A DNA stretch of 53,175 nucleotides, taken from positions 1 through 53,175 of the IMG/VR virus record IMGVR_UViG_3300025889_000163; one strand, 5' to 3'. Positions 30,579 through 41,300 of the stretch are shown here, in pieces (position 1 is the stretch's first letter; every line of letters starts with the position of its first letter). Below the pieces are notes generated by a model. It ran no database searches. It worked only from the letters and a program-made list of their open reading frames with translations, and was not told where the DNA came from. Both the position numbers and the translations under genes were made by a program. This stretch comes from a virus.

Positions 30579-31958
30579 ATGAGCAATATATCCCGTCAGT
30601 TTTCGCAGCATATGTTTCGATACCTTGATAGCGACACTAGTGTCGTTGGTGGAAATCGTTACTTCATTGCGTTAGGAAAAAGCGAAGATTGGACGACAAC
30701 CTCTGTTCCAGAACCTGATAATTCTTTAAAAGGGCAAAAAGATTTTAGAAATAGAATGCAGTCCTTAAAAAGGGTTACAGATACTTCTTTTGTTGTGCCC
30801 AAAGTAGATTGGGTATATGGAACAAGATATAATCCCTGGAATGATACAGACGAAAATCTAGAAAATTTTTATGTTGTAAACCAATATGACGAGGTTTTTG
30901 TTTGCATTTATAACCTCGTAAGTCCGTTAGGAACCTATGCACAATCTATTGTTGAACCGACTGCTGCTGATCAAGCATTAGTTCATCCGCATAATCCTGC
31001 CAGATCATATAAAACTGCTGACGGTTATATCTGGAGATTCTTATATAAAATTAGTCCTTTAGCAAAAGCAAGATATCAAACTTCTGCTTGGATACCTGTA
31101 AAAACTATTAGATCAGATACGCCATTTGTTCCAGAAGAAATACAGCAAAAAGCATTGCAAGATAGTGCTATAAACGGAGAAATCATTGGCGTTCAAGTAT
31201 TGTCTAGAGGAGATGGTTATTCCTCTCCGCCAACGATTACACCGTCTCCTTTAAGTTCTCTATCTTCTTTTACGGGATTTATAACTTCTTCAGTTAATGG
31301 ACAAGTGTTTGACGTTACCCTTGATTCTAATGGATCTGGACTTATTCTTCATGATTCTTCTCAAGGTCAGTTTACCGTTAAATCTACAGGAAACTGCGTT
31401 CTGAGAGCAATTCAAGCACCCTTTGGTGGATTAAATGCTGATCCAGTTGTAACTTTAAAAAGTAAACATATGATGTTTCGCGCAGATATACAAGGAAACG
31501 AACCAAGCGGCGGTCAAGATGCAATTGAAACGTTAGCGAATTACAAACAGTTTGGTTTGTTGTTGAATCCTCTGAACTATAATAGTACAACAAGATTTTC
31601 TGGAAATGCGGGAACTGCTTCCAGGTCATTTACTCTTTCAAGTGTTGGCAGTATTCTTGAGGATGACAAGATAACTCAAGGTGCTACTGCAGAAGCATTA
31701 GTTTCTTATGTTGATGCTGGAGGGAAAATACACTATTATCAATCAGATTCAACTGGATATGAACCGTTTACTACCGGATCAATAACATATCAAACTAATT
31801 TATCTACTACAATTACAGCAATAAATAATCCTGATATTGATGTACAGAGCGGAAAATTGTTAAGCGTTCAAAACGTACAAAATTTACCAGGAAACACTAG
31901 AAGTACAAGTCAAACCGATGATGTAAGAATCATCATTAATATACAAGATTGCGAGTAA
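30579..31958 (+). CDS. gp8: Baseplate wedge protein gp8
   Basis: A 459-residue protein with the gp8 layout: RYFIALGKSEDWTTTSVPEP, SFVVPKVDWVYGTRYNPWND, FYVVNQYDEVFVCIYN and TADGYIWRFLYKISPLAKAR all match the T4 gp8 pattern of alternating strands around a PxxDW-x-x-GTRY turn. T4 gp8 is 334 residues; the insertion of about 120 residues lies in the second half (SPLSSLSSFTGFITS onward), a beta domain. It dimerises in the wedge of the T4 baseplate. Four bases separate it from the next gene. Confidence 0.8.
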   Translation: MSNISRQFSQHMFRYLDSDTSVVGGNRYFIALGKSEDWTTTSVPEPDNSLKGQKDFRNRMQSLKRVTDTSFVVPKVDWVYGTRYNPWNDTDENLENFYVVNQYDEVFVCIYNLVSPLGTYAQSIVEPTAADQALVHPHNPARSYKTADGYIWRFLYKISPLAKARYQTSAWIPVKTIRSDTPFVPEEIQQKALQDSAINGEIIGVQVLSRGDGYSSPPTITPSPLSSLSSFTGFITSSVNGQVFDVTLDSNGSGLILHDSSQGQFTVKSTGNCVLRAIQAPFGGLNADPVVTLKSKHMMFRADIQGNEPSGGQDAIETLANYKQFGLLLNPLNYNSTTRFSGNAGTASRSFTLSSVGSILEDDKITQGATAEALVSYVDAGGKIHYYQSDSTGYEPFTTGSITYQTNLSTTITAINNPDIDVQSGKLLSVQNVQNLPGNTRSTSQTDDVRIIINIQDCE

Positions 31959-31962
31959 ACAC

Positions 31963-34900
31963 ATGGCAACAGATCTAACCCAAGCAACACTGTCATCTAC
32001 TTACAAAGACGACTGGACAGAATCAGATAACTATCATCGAATTCTGTTTAATAGCGGACGTGCTTTGCAAGCAAGAGAATTAACGCAGGTTCAGACAATA
32101 ATCCAAGAAGAAATGGCAAGATTTGGAGGGCACGTATTTAAAGAAGGTGCTGCCGTTTCTCTTGGTGGCAATCACATTACAGCATTATATAATTTTGTTC
32201 GGGTTAATTCTGCTGATCTTTCTGGTGTTGCAGTTGGGGATGTTTATCAGGGGCAAACCAGCGGAGTTAAAGCAACTGTATTAGAAGTTCTTGATGCTGA
32301 TAATACTCTTTACATTGCATATATTGATGGCGATGGATCTTTAAATAAAACTTTTGATGTAAGCGAAAATATTATCGCTATTGTTGGAACTGGAGGAAAC
32401 TTTGTAACTGTAGGAACGAATGCTACAGGTTCTGGTGTTAAATTTACCGTCGGCGAAGGTGATTTTTTTGTTGCTGGTCATTTTGTACATGCGCAACAAC
32501 AATCATTAATCCTAGAGAAATATTCAAACACTGTTGATGCTGTTGTTGGATTTAAAGTTGAAGAGAAAATTATCACTGTAAACGATGACGAAGATTTATA
32601 TGATAATGCAGGAGATGTAGTCAATACTGCTAGTCCTGGCGCGGACCGACTTCAAATTAATCTAACTTTGATTGAGAAAAGTGATACTGTTTCTCAAGAT
32701 ATGTTTGTTTTTATTGCTAGGATCGAGAACGGCGAAATTGTAGAAGAAGTTAGTTTAGACAACTCTTATAACGAACTAGAAGAGCAATTAGCACAAAGAA
32801 CTAGAGAAGAATCCGGAAACTATATTGTTTCACCTTTTAATATCTCTTACCAAGAACATGATGCAGATGCATCAAAATTAGAATTACATGTTGATGGTGG
32901 ATTGGCATATGTTAATGGCCACCGAGCAAGCACTGCCACAACTGTTTTGTTAGTACCAAAACCGCAAGATGTTGAACCAGTAACTGATGAATCTATCGGT
33001 ATTGCATATGGTAACTATTTCCAAATACAATATGATGCAACATTGAATCTTACTGATGGCGAAACTATGTTTTTCAATGCTGGAAGTTATCAACATATTC
33101 CAGTAAACATTTATATTGGAAACGATCAAAGAGGAACATGTATTCTTAGAGCAATTCAGCGCGATCTTTCTGACAGTACTCTTGCTCGCGCGTATGTCTA
33201 CAAAGTTGAAATGGATGCAGATTATTCTGTTTCTGCAGCAACTTCTTTAAGAACCGGAAACATTAATATTGCTATTGCTGGAACTAGTGGATTACTTGAT
33301 ACACGAATAAACGGATCATTGTTTAAATTTCCTTTAACAAGACCAAAACTTGTTGATGGTGGAACAATTACTAGAACGTGTATTCGTTCGGTTAGAATTA
33401 ATTCTGACGGCACAGGAGTTGCACAATTAGCAAATATCACTCCCGACGATTATGTTGATTGGGGACAGTGGATTATTTGGAACGATACGTCTAATACACT
33501 TGAAACTGGGTGGAGTTATAATCCTGCCACATATGAAATTAGTGGATTGACTGTCAGCCAATCTCATGTACTTTTATATTTTGTTCAAGAATCAAGTACA
33601 AACACTAAGTCGCGTCCAAAATCGTTGACGCAAACAACTGTTACTAGCGGATTGACAACTGTAGGAGAATTTAAATATCTCCCGTTGGGTCAATATGACA
33701 TTTATGAGATAGATTCTGTCCGATTAGGTACGAGCGCTGGTGAACCAGCAGATGCTGTATTCAGATTAGATAACGGACAAAGGGATAATTATTACACCGA
33801 AGGAAGATTAATTCTAAATGACGGGTACACTTGGACTGGTAATGTTTATACCAAGTTTAAATATTTTGCTAGAAACAGTGTTACTTCAGACGATGCTTTC
33901 TATAGTGTTTCTTCTTACAGCGGTCAAATTGATTATAAAGATATTCCGACGCACAAACTTTCTGATGGAACATTAATCAATCTACGCGATTATTTAGATT
34001 TTCGTCCAGATGTTCCTTTGGCTAGCAATACGCCAACCAACGAATTTGGTCAACCAAGAATCGGTTCTAATGTAAGTTTTAATACAGAATATTATTTGCC
34101 AAGAGCAGATAAAATTTTAGTTGACGAAAATGGTGGTGTTTCAGTTCTGTTGGGTCAGCAAGCGCAAGATCCACAATACAAAAAGACTCCAGACAATTCT
34201 TTAGATTTGTATAATGTGTTAATGAATGCAAATACTTTAGATGCAACAGATCTTAAAATTTCTCCAGTTGAGCATAAAAGATATACGATGGCAGATATTG
34301 CCAAACTTGAAGCAAAACTAGACGCACTCGCAGAATCTACAAGTTTAAGTTTATTAGAGCTTGATGCTAAGATTGATTCGTTGCATGATTCTGATGGGAA
34401 TGTCAGAGAAGAAGTAGGTATTATTGTAGATGATGGATCAGATCAAAATTTATCTGATACAAACAGTTCAGATTATTGTGCTTCAGTTGACCCAGATTCT
34501 CAACTCTTTCGTCCGTGTTTTGATGAGAACAACATAAGATTGATTTATGTAGAGAATGACCTGACTGATGCATTTACTACTGCAAACTCTTCTAAGAATG
34601 TTGTGTTAAAGGGCGATAATGTTTATTTGGATTATGAAGAATCCTCTTGGATCACACAAACAGATGCGTCAGAAGCAGTTAAAGTAAATCCATATGGTAT
34701 GGTTGACAACGTTGGTTGTATGGAACTTTCTCCATCAAGCGACGAATGGAAAGCTGGATGGAATGGGTTAAGATTGCTAGGAAATTCAAATCGCCTTGAC
34801 GTTAAATGGGCTTGGTTGTGGAATAGCTGGCAATGGAACTGGATTGGAAGATTGCAGGATGGCGTATTCGTTGATCCTGATCTAGATCTTTATGAAAGGG

Positions 34901-37359
34901 GATACGGTGTTTATGGAAGGGGCGGATTGTTCTCAAACATAAAGTATCTTTCTGATATGGGGTTATATCCAAGAAAGATTAGAGGCGCATATGTCAACAG
35001 AATAATGGCATCAGCAACTTTACGCAGAATTATTGGTAATCGTGTTGTTGATGCTGCGCTTCTTCCCTGGATTCGCTCTAGAAAAATTTATTTTAAGATT
35101 ATGGGTTTAAAACCCAACACTCTTCACAAAGCATATTTTGATGGAGTTGACGTTACTAATTTCTGTAGGACAGAAACATTTTTGAGATATGCTGCCACAA
35201 CTAATGATGATGGCAATTTGTATACTAATGTTACTGTAACAGACGGACATCCTCAAGGCGCTCTTCCTCTTACATCAAACGATAAAGGGGAATTATCTGG
35301 TTCTTTCTTTATCCCAAGTACAAGACCAAGATACGTTGTTGGACCATATGGTGTTACGACAGGAGAAATTGTTGCTGATGGTTCATTAAGGTTCCGAGCA
35401 GGGATTAAAGAATTTAAAGTCTTGGATATAGCAGAAAATAACTGGAGTGCAGCAGGTAGTAAAGCAGCAGCATATTATTCTGTTCAAGGTGCCATGCCGA
35501 TTAAACAGCAAACAATTTTGTCGACAAGGTTGTTTTGGAAAGTCCATCCATATGATTATTCTAGGGGACCAAACGTTTGGAATTATCATCAAATTCGTGA
35601 TGAAGTTGATAATGTTCCAGCAGGATATGTGCAATATCTGGAACCTCATGAACAGGGACTTTGGGGAGCTGCTACTACAGCTGTTTCGCCAGGATCATAC
35701 AGCGGAGAAATGGGAAATATTATTTACGACTATGTGAATGTTAATCAATTATTGTATTCGGGTGTAAATGTATTACCTTCATATTATCCGCAAAAACCTC
35801 TTGCACAATCGTTTTTTGTAGATAATCCGTTCGGCGTTATACTAACAAATATTAAATTATATTTTAAAACAAGACCTGATCCTAACGAAAAACCACTTCC
35901 GGTCAGTGTGCAAATTCGACCAATGAAAGGAAATGTTCCAGACTCCTTAGAAATTGTTCCCGGATCTTGTTCTTTTGTTAATGCAGCAGATGTTAATGTT
36001 TCTAGCGATGCAAGTTTAGCAACTACATTTGAATTTGAAGAACCCGTATTTTTGAATCCATATACAAAATATGCAATATGTGTTCAGTCACAATCTACGG
36101 AATATGAAGTGTTTACTGCTACATTTAATCAATATATTGTTGGCGGCGGCGGTAGAAAAGTGACTAAGAGTCATTTAGGTGATATGTTCTTCCCGCAAAC
36201 GGGATATGCATACAAACCAGCAGTCGGCAGAGATTTGACATATCAAATTACCAGAGCAAAATTCTCGCCAAAAGATGCTAATGGAAATAGAAATTCTGGT
36301 GTTGCTGGCGGACATAATGGAAGTTTGATTCTAAGAAACGCAGAAATTCCTGATAGATTGCTCGGGCAAAATCCATTAAGCGTAACTCAAGGGTCTTCTA
36401 CAGTTTATGTTAAACATCCTTGTCATGGTTTGAATATTGGTGATTATGTTACTATATCTGGGGCAGTTGCTACTGGTGGGATCAATGCAGTAAATCTCAA
36501 TTTAACCAACACGCTTGTTACTAATGCAGACGTTCATGGATTTACTTACACTGCTGGAAGTTCAGCAACTTCAACTACTTTGGGCGGAGGTTCTTCTATA
36601 ATTACCTCTAGAAATATCCAATATGATGTTATAATGCCTTACATTGAAACTGCTGTCCCAGCATTAACTTCTGTAGATTTTAGTGCTAAATTAATCAAAG
36701 GGAAATCTTTTGGTAATACAGAATCTTACAGTAAGTATGACGAGGACCAAACGTTCACAAGAGTTAATCCGTTTGTAAATACTTCTTTTGACGAACCAAG
36801 ACTTCTGGCAAATAGATATCAAGAAACACAATCTATTTCTAGTCACAGATCAGCATACTTTAAAGTTGATTTGAAGAGTGCAAACAATTATGTTTCTCCA
36901 ATTGTTGACTTGCAGCGTTCTTCTTTAATTTTAGTCACAAACTGTATTGACGATTCAGATGGACGTTCTCTTGTAGGTAACAGCGAACTTTCACCATACG
37001 GTGGCGCTTCACCATCAAGGCATATAGTTACGCCTGTTTCAACAGCAATTCCTGCTGTAGGATTCTCGGCAAAAGTTAAATATATATGTCCAGCATATTC
37101 AGATTTTAGTGTTTATGGTAGGACATCGAATGCTGGTGAGAATATTGCTGACCAACCATGGTTTTTAATTGAACCGCAACAACCTTTGCAGAAAGGATAT
37201 TATGGTTCTGGTTGGAAAGAGGCTGAATTTTTAGCTGGTGGATTGGGCGGAACTTTAGATGCGTTTACTCAAGCGCAACTAAAATTTGTTATGCACACTT
37301 CAAACACGGTTTGGGTGCCTTTGATAAAAGATTTGAAATGGAAATTCCTAGCAACTTAA
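31963..37359 (+). CDS. Large baseplate structural protein (DUF4815-like N-terminus)
   Basis: A 1798-residue protein whose first part, YKDDWTESDNYHRILFNSGR and ALQARELTQVQTIIQEEMAR, matches the DUF4815 proteins of marine T4-like phages. The rest is mainly beta structure with a coiled-coil patch near 778-806 (DIAKLEAKLDALAESTSLSL) and a Trp-rich strand LDVKWAWLWNSWQWNWIGRL near 946-965. Its size and place after gp8 suggest that it covers the role of T4 gp7/gp9/gp10, the outer wedge where fibres attach. The C-terminus overlaps the next small gene. Confidence 0.7.
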   Translation: MATDLTQATLSSTYKDDWTESDNYHRILFNSGRALQARELTQVQTIIQEEMARFGGHVFKEGAAVSLGGNHITALYNFVRVNSADLSGVAVGDVYQGQTSGVKATVLEVLDADNTLYIAYIDGDGSLNKTFDVSENIIAIVGTGGNFVTVGTNATGSGVKFTVGEGDFFVAGHFVHAQQQSLILEKYSNTVDAVVGFKVEEKIITVNDDEDLYDNAGDVVNTASPGADRLQINLTLIEKSDTVSQDMFVFIARIENGEIVEEVSLDNSYNELEEQLAQRTREESGNYIVSPFNISYQEHDADASKLELHVDGGLAYVNGHRASTATTVLLVPKPQDVEPVTDESIGIAYGNYFQIQYDATLNLTDGETMFFNAGSYQHIPVNIYIGNDQRGTCILRAIQRDLSDSTLARAYVYKVEMDADYSVSAATSLRTGNINIAIAGTSGLLDTRINGSLFKFPLTRPKLVDGGTITRTCIRSVRINSDGTGVAQLANITPDDYVDWGQWIIWNDTSNTLETGWSYNPATYEISGLTVSQSHVLLYFVQESSTNTKSRPKSLTQTTVTSGLTTVGEFKYLPLGQYDIYEIDSVRLGTSAGEPADAVFRLDNGQRDNYYTEGRLILNDGYTWTGNVYTKFKYFARNSVTSDDAFYSVSSYSGQIDYKDIPTHKLSDGTLINLRDYLDFRPDVPLASNTPTNEFGQPRIGSNVSFNTEYYLPRADKILVDENGGVSVLLGQQAQDPQYKKTPDNSLDLYNVLMNANTLDATDLKISPVEHKRYTMADIAKLEAKLDALAESTSLSLLELDAKIDSLHDSDGNVREEVGIIVDDGSDQNLSDTNSSDYCASVDPDSQLFRPCFDENNIRLIYVENDLTDAFTTANSSKNVVLKGDNVYLDYEESSWITQTDASEAVKVNPYGMVDNVGCMELSPSSDEWKAGWNGLRLLGNSNRLDVKWAWLWNSWQWNWIGRLQDGVFVDPDLDLYERGYGVYGRGGLFSNIKYLSDMGLYPRKIRGAYVNRIMASATLRRIIGNRVVDAALLPWIRSRKIYFKIMGLKPNTLHKAYFDGVDVTNFCRTETFLRYAATTNDDGNLYTNVTVTDGHPQGALPLTSNDKGELSGSFFIPSTRPRYVVGPYGVTTGEIVADGSLRFRAGIKEFKVLDIAENNWSAAGSKAAAYYSVQGAMPIKQQTILSTRLFWKVHPYDYSRGPNVWNYHQIRDEVDNVPAGYVQYLEPHEQGLWGAATTAVSPGSYSGEMGNIIYDYVNVNQLLYSGVNVLPSYYPQKPLAQSFFVDNPFGVILTNIKLYFKTRPDPNEKPLPVSVQIRPMKGNVPDSLEIVPGSCSFVNAADVNVSSDASLATTFEFEEPVFLNPYTKYAICVQSQSTEYEVFTATFNQYIVGGGGRKVTKSHLGDMFFPQTGYAYKPAVGRDLTYQITRAKFSPKDANGNRNSGVAGGHNGSLILRNAEIPDRLLGQNPLSVTQGSSTVYVKHPCHGLNIGDYVTISGAVATGGINAVNLNLTNTLVTNADVHGFTYTAGSSATSTTLGGGSSIITSRNIQYDVIMPYIETAVPALTSVDFSAKLIKGKSFGNTESYSKYDEDQTFTRVNPFVNTSFDEPRLLANRYQETQSISSHRSAYFKVDLKSANNYVSPIVDLQRSSLILVTNCIDDSDGRSLVGNSELSPYGGASPSRHIVTPVSTAIPAVGFSAKVKYICPAYSDFSVYGRTSNAGENIADQPWFLIEPQQPLQKGYYGSGWKEAEFLAGGLGGTLDAFTQAQLKFVMHTSNTVWVPLIKDLKWKFLAT

Positions 37360-37562
37360 TTCCAGTAGAAGGGTATCCTAACCTCTATCGTGATAAAGAA
37401 ACTGGCATGTTAGTCAGTACTGATTATGCACGCATAGAACAAGCAAAAAGAAGAAAGGCGCAAAGAGCAAAAGAAAAAGAAAATTTTACTGCTCTTGAAA
37501 ATAAGGTAGATTCTTTAGAATCTAAACTTGATACTATTCTTAGACTGTTGGAGAATAAATGA
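37338..37562 (+). CDS. Small coiled-coil baseplate-associated protein
   Basis: About 74 residues from ATG 37338 (MEIPSNLIPVEGYPNLYRDK). The N-terminal half has a short aromatic strand motif; the C-terminal half (residues 30-74) is a strong coiled coil ending in ALENKVDSLESKLDTILRLL. It may trimerise and link large structural proteins. The frame is open further upstream inside the previous gene; ATG 37338 is the first good start. It overlaps the next start. Confidence 0.6.
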   Translation: MEIPSNLIPVEGYPNLYRDKETGMLVSTDYARIEQAKRRKAQRAKEKENFTALENKVDSLESKLDTILRLLENK

Positions 37563-38362
37563 TGTATAATGGTAATCTTTTTTCATATAGATTAACTAAT
37601 CCTGATGACACTGATCTTCTTGCTGCAACATTTACTAACAAAGATTTATATCCGGGTACGACTTCTACCTCAGCTGACGGTCTCACAATTATGTCTGAGG
37701 ATTATATTTCTCAGATAAAAAACTCTCTATTAAGACCAGATGCTATTCCTGTTACTGGAATAACATCTAGGATTTCTGATGGGACAAAACTCTGTGTATG
37801 CAACTATACTTACCTCAAAATAGCATTGCATAACTTTGAATACCTTGATATGACTCCAGAAAACATTGGAAATTATTTATTATGGCCAAACGAGTTTGCG
37901 GTTTTTCCTGATCAGAGAGGACAAAAATTAAGATGGGAATTAAACTTTTTCTTAGGAAATTTCTATAGATGGCATCTTCCTAAAGATATAGGCATAAATG
38001 TTATTGGAAGAATAAATTATGCTCCCCAAGGTATGCATGATGTAACTATGTCTTCTGCTACCGTAGAACAACATGCTTCTATGGGGCACATTGATGACGA
38101 TCTTTCTTATTTGCCTTCAACCGAAAATTTTAAAACTCTGTTTCGCGAAGAAGCAGGACCTAATGGACTTTTTCCTGCTAACTCAAAAATACAAATTGAA
38201 ACAGCACCAATGGTTCTAGATTGGCATAATGATGTTGGAATAAATGAAGATGGAAAGTATTACTACATTCCTGATCCAACAGTTTCTTTATATAATATGA
38301 TTGTAGCAGTTTCAAGTAAATCTCCGGGAACGTTATCACATCTACAGCAAAAATTTGTTTAA
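37559..38362 (+). CDS. Structural protein upstream of the giant fibre gene
   Basis: A 267-residue protein that I do not recognise, MMYNGNLFSYRLTNPDDTDL at the start. Beta-rich with conserved-looking aromatics (NYLLWPNEFAVFPDQRGQKL, RWELNFFLGNFYRWHLPKDI). ATG 37559 and 37562 are both possible. It sits between a coiled-coil protein and the giant gene, so an adaptor between baseplate and fibre is a reasonable guess from position alone. Confidence 0.6.
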   Translation: MMYNGNLFSYRLTNPDDTDLLAATFTNKDLYPGTTSTSADGLTIMSEDYISQIKNSLLRPDAIPVTGITSRISDGTKLCVCNYTYLKIALHNFEYLDMTPENIGNYLLWPNEFAVFPDQRGQKLRWELNFFLGNFYRWHLPKDIGINVIGRINYAPQGMHDVTMSSATVEQHASMGHIDDDLSYLPSTENFKTLFREEAGPNGLFPANSKIQIETAPMVLDWHNDVGINEDGKYYYIPDPTVSLYNMIVAVSSKSPGTLSHLQQKFV

Positions 38363-38370
38363 CAAAAACA

Positions 38371-38378
38371 TATAAATA
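38371..38378 (+). promoter_or_regulatory. T4-type late promoter of the giant gene
   Basis: Exact TATAAATA, 21 bases before ATG 38400, with AAGGTTGA as weak ribosome binding site. It gives the giant gene its own late promoter. Confidence 0.75.
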
Positions 38379-38399
38379 GTGAAGTACATTTAAGGTTGA

Positions 38400-41300
38400 A
38401 TGATGTCTTCACGTCCATTAAAACAATTCGGTTCTGGTAATTTACGAGAATTAACTCTCACAGACGAAGCATATCTTGCCTACAGAACAGGGATTCAACT
38501 TGGTCAATTTGCCACTGATGATGTGGGCGCTTTGTCCACAAATAATTCGTACACGTTGGTTGGCGAATATGTCGATACATATTATTCGTCCACAGGACCA
38601 ATTAATACCAGAACATATGCATTAACTGCTACAGCATATGCCCAATTAGATACAGGTTCAAGCGTTTGGACTCTTGATTGGGAAACTACCCCTGCTCAAA
38701 TACCAGCAACTTTGCAAGTTGGTGACATAATTGAACTTACAATGGGAATTGAGGCAACTGTTGATTTTCCGAATGACGAAATTGAGTCTGCTGATTTAAC
38801 ACCATCTTGGACTCTAGACGGGGTATCTCAATCGGGTTTAAGAGTTGTTGATATTACTGTTACTTCTGAAGCAGGACATAATCATTCTGTTACTGCTAGG
38901 TCTGTCTTTTGGAGTCTTAGTTTAGACACTGGGTTATACCAAGCAAAATGGACTTTAGAAGTACAACAGGAAGGAACTTTGGTATTGACTGGATTGGCAC
39001 GAGTCGCTGACCAAGGAAACAGTCCACCCCAACTCTTAGACACCGCTTCCTTTGGATCTTCAACTGTCGGCAATAATATTGGTGTTATTGAAGTCAGTGG
39101 TAATGCTACATTAAATGAATCAGTAGATTTGGGTAACGTTGAAGTTGGGTCTGTATTACATGTAATTGTAAATGGCGATCAACCAACTTACTATAATTCG
39201 CCTTTATCTGGCGGAAGTGGATATACAATAACCCCCGAAACCTGGATCGGACCAGAATTTTATGTTACTATAACTGCAACAGGGGCGAATTATATATTTT
39301 TTGCTGATTCTCAAGGAGACGATTTTTTCCAGCTTAGTTGGACAGGAATTTCTAGTACAAGCAGCGGTGCTACTCTAAACGCTAACCCAACTCGTTTGTA
39401 TCAAAATTTGTCAGGTGTTGCTTCTCAAAGATCTGAACCTAATTGGCGCGGATTTGTTAAATGGGATGGTTCAATACAAAATCCTGGCGTCAAGGAAATG
39501 AATGATACAGAACTTGATGTTCTTATTCTTCGCCTCCTTAAAGCAGTTATGAAAAATGAATATCCTGGCGTTTTTAGACTAGCAGCAACTTCGCCAGGTT
39601 CTGATTGGACTCCATTTTTATCCAACATATTTACTGATACCAGATCTGACGGATACAGTCAAAATTATTCAATTTACATAAGAACTGTAGGGACAGCGCC
39701 AACAAAAATAAATCCGATGATTGTTGAGCGCGATAATAACAATGTTTTTGCTGGATTAAAGGCTGCTAATGATAGTATAATGTCAGTAACCCTTGGTCAA
39801 AGGGCAAAAGAAGTGATCAAGAGTTCAGGAATTGGAACCTATCAGTTACGTTCTTCAATTCAAGGTCCGCCAACCGAAGATGGTGTTTGGGTTCCTAGAG
39901 GTGTTGCTATAGACACTAGAAACGAAGGCGAATATGGTGGGGAAGAAGCAGCATATATTAAAGAATACACTGGAGATTATTCTAAAGATTATAGTCATAT
40001 TTCAACTGAAGCATTTACTGGAGATTACAATAAAACTTTTACGGGTGATTATACTACCGATTATTCTTTTGACTATGCTAGAACTTCGCAACAAGATTTT
40101 ACTATAATTTCCGCTGAAGATTTTACTGGTGATTATCTTGGTGACTATTCTCGTTTAAGTGAAACTGATTACACCCATGTTTCTTTAGAAGATTTTAGTG
40201 GCGATTATCTGAACGAATTTACGGGTGATTATACTGCAGATTATTCCCAAGATTATGCTAGAACTTCACAAGAAGATTTTACTCATGTTTCTGCTGAAGG
40301 ATTTGCTGGTGAATATGTTAAAAATTATTTGAGACAATCTATAGCTGATTTTACTCATGTTTCATCAGAAGAATATACTGGCGATTATATTGGCGATTAC
40401 ACTCATATAAGCGATGTAAATTACCAGCGTGTTTCCCTTGAAAATTTTACTGGCGATTATACTGGCGACTATTCTAAAAACTTCCAGCGTGACAGCAGCA
40501 TCGATTATCAAAGAGTAAGTACAGAAACATTTACTGGGGACTACACTACAGAGTATTCATTTGACTACACCAGACAAAGCGATGTAGATTATACTCATAT
40601 TTCAGCAGAAGATTTTACTGGTGATTATACTAATAACTATACAAGAAATTATCTCAGACAAAGCGATATAAATTATTCTCACCTTTCTAATCAAGTATTT
40701 ACTGGCAATTATACTGGCGACTACACAGTCGATTATACTCATTTAAGTGATGTAATCTATAATCGCATTTCTGCCGAAAATTTTACTGGTGATTATACTG
40801 GCGATTATACAGTTAATTATGCTAGAGATACTCCAATAAATTATCAGCGAGTTTCTGCAGAAAATTTTACGGGCGATTATAGTGGTGATTATACAAAAAA
40901 TTATGCACGCCAAAGCGCAGTTGGATATTCTCGCACTTCTGCAGAATCATTTAGTGGTGATTATAGCAAAGAATATACTCTTGCATATTTAAGGCAAAGT
41001 GACATTGATTATACTCGTCAATCTACAGAAGCATTTACTGGCGATTACACTACAGATTATGTTTTTGATTATACCCATTTAAGTGATGTTGTATATACTC
41101 GCCAATCTACAGAAGCATTTACTGGTAATTATGTTGGAGATTATGTTTTTGATTTTACGCATTTAAGTGATGTTGATTACACTCGTCAATCAACAGCACA
41201 ATTTACTGGAGATTATACTGCGAATTATTCAAAAAATTATGTCAGGCAAAGCGATGTAAATTATACTCATCTTTCTACTCAAGATTTTGCAGGTGAATAT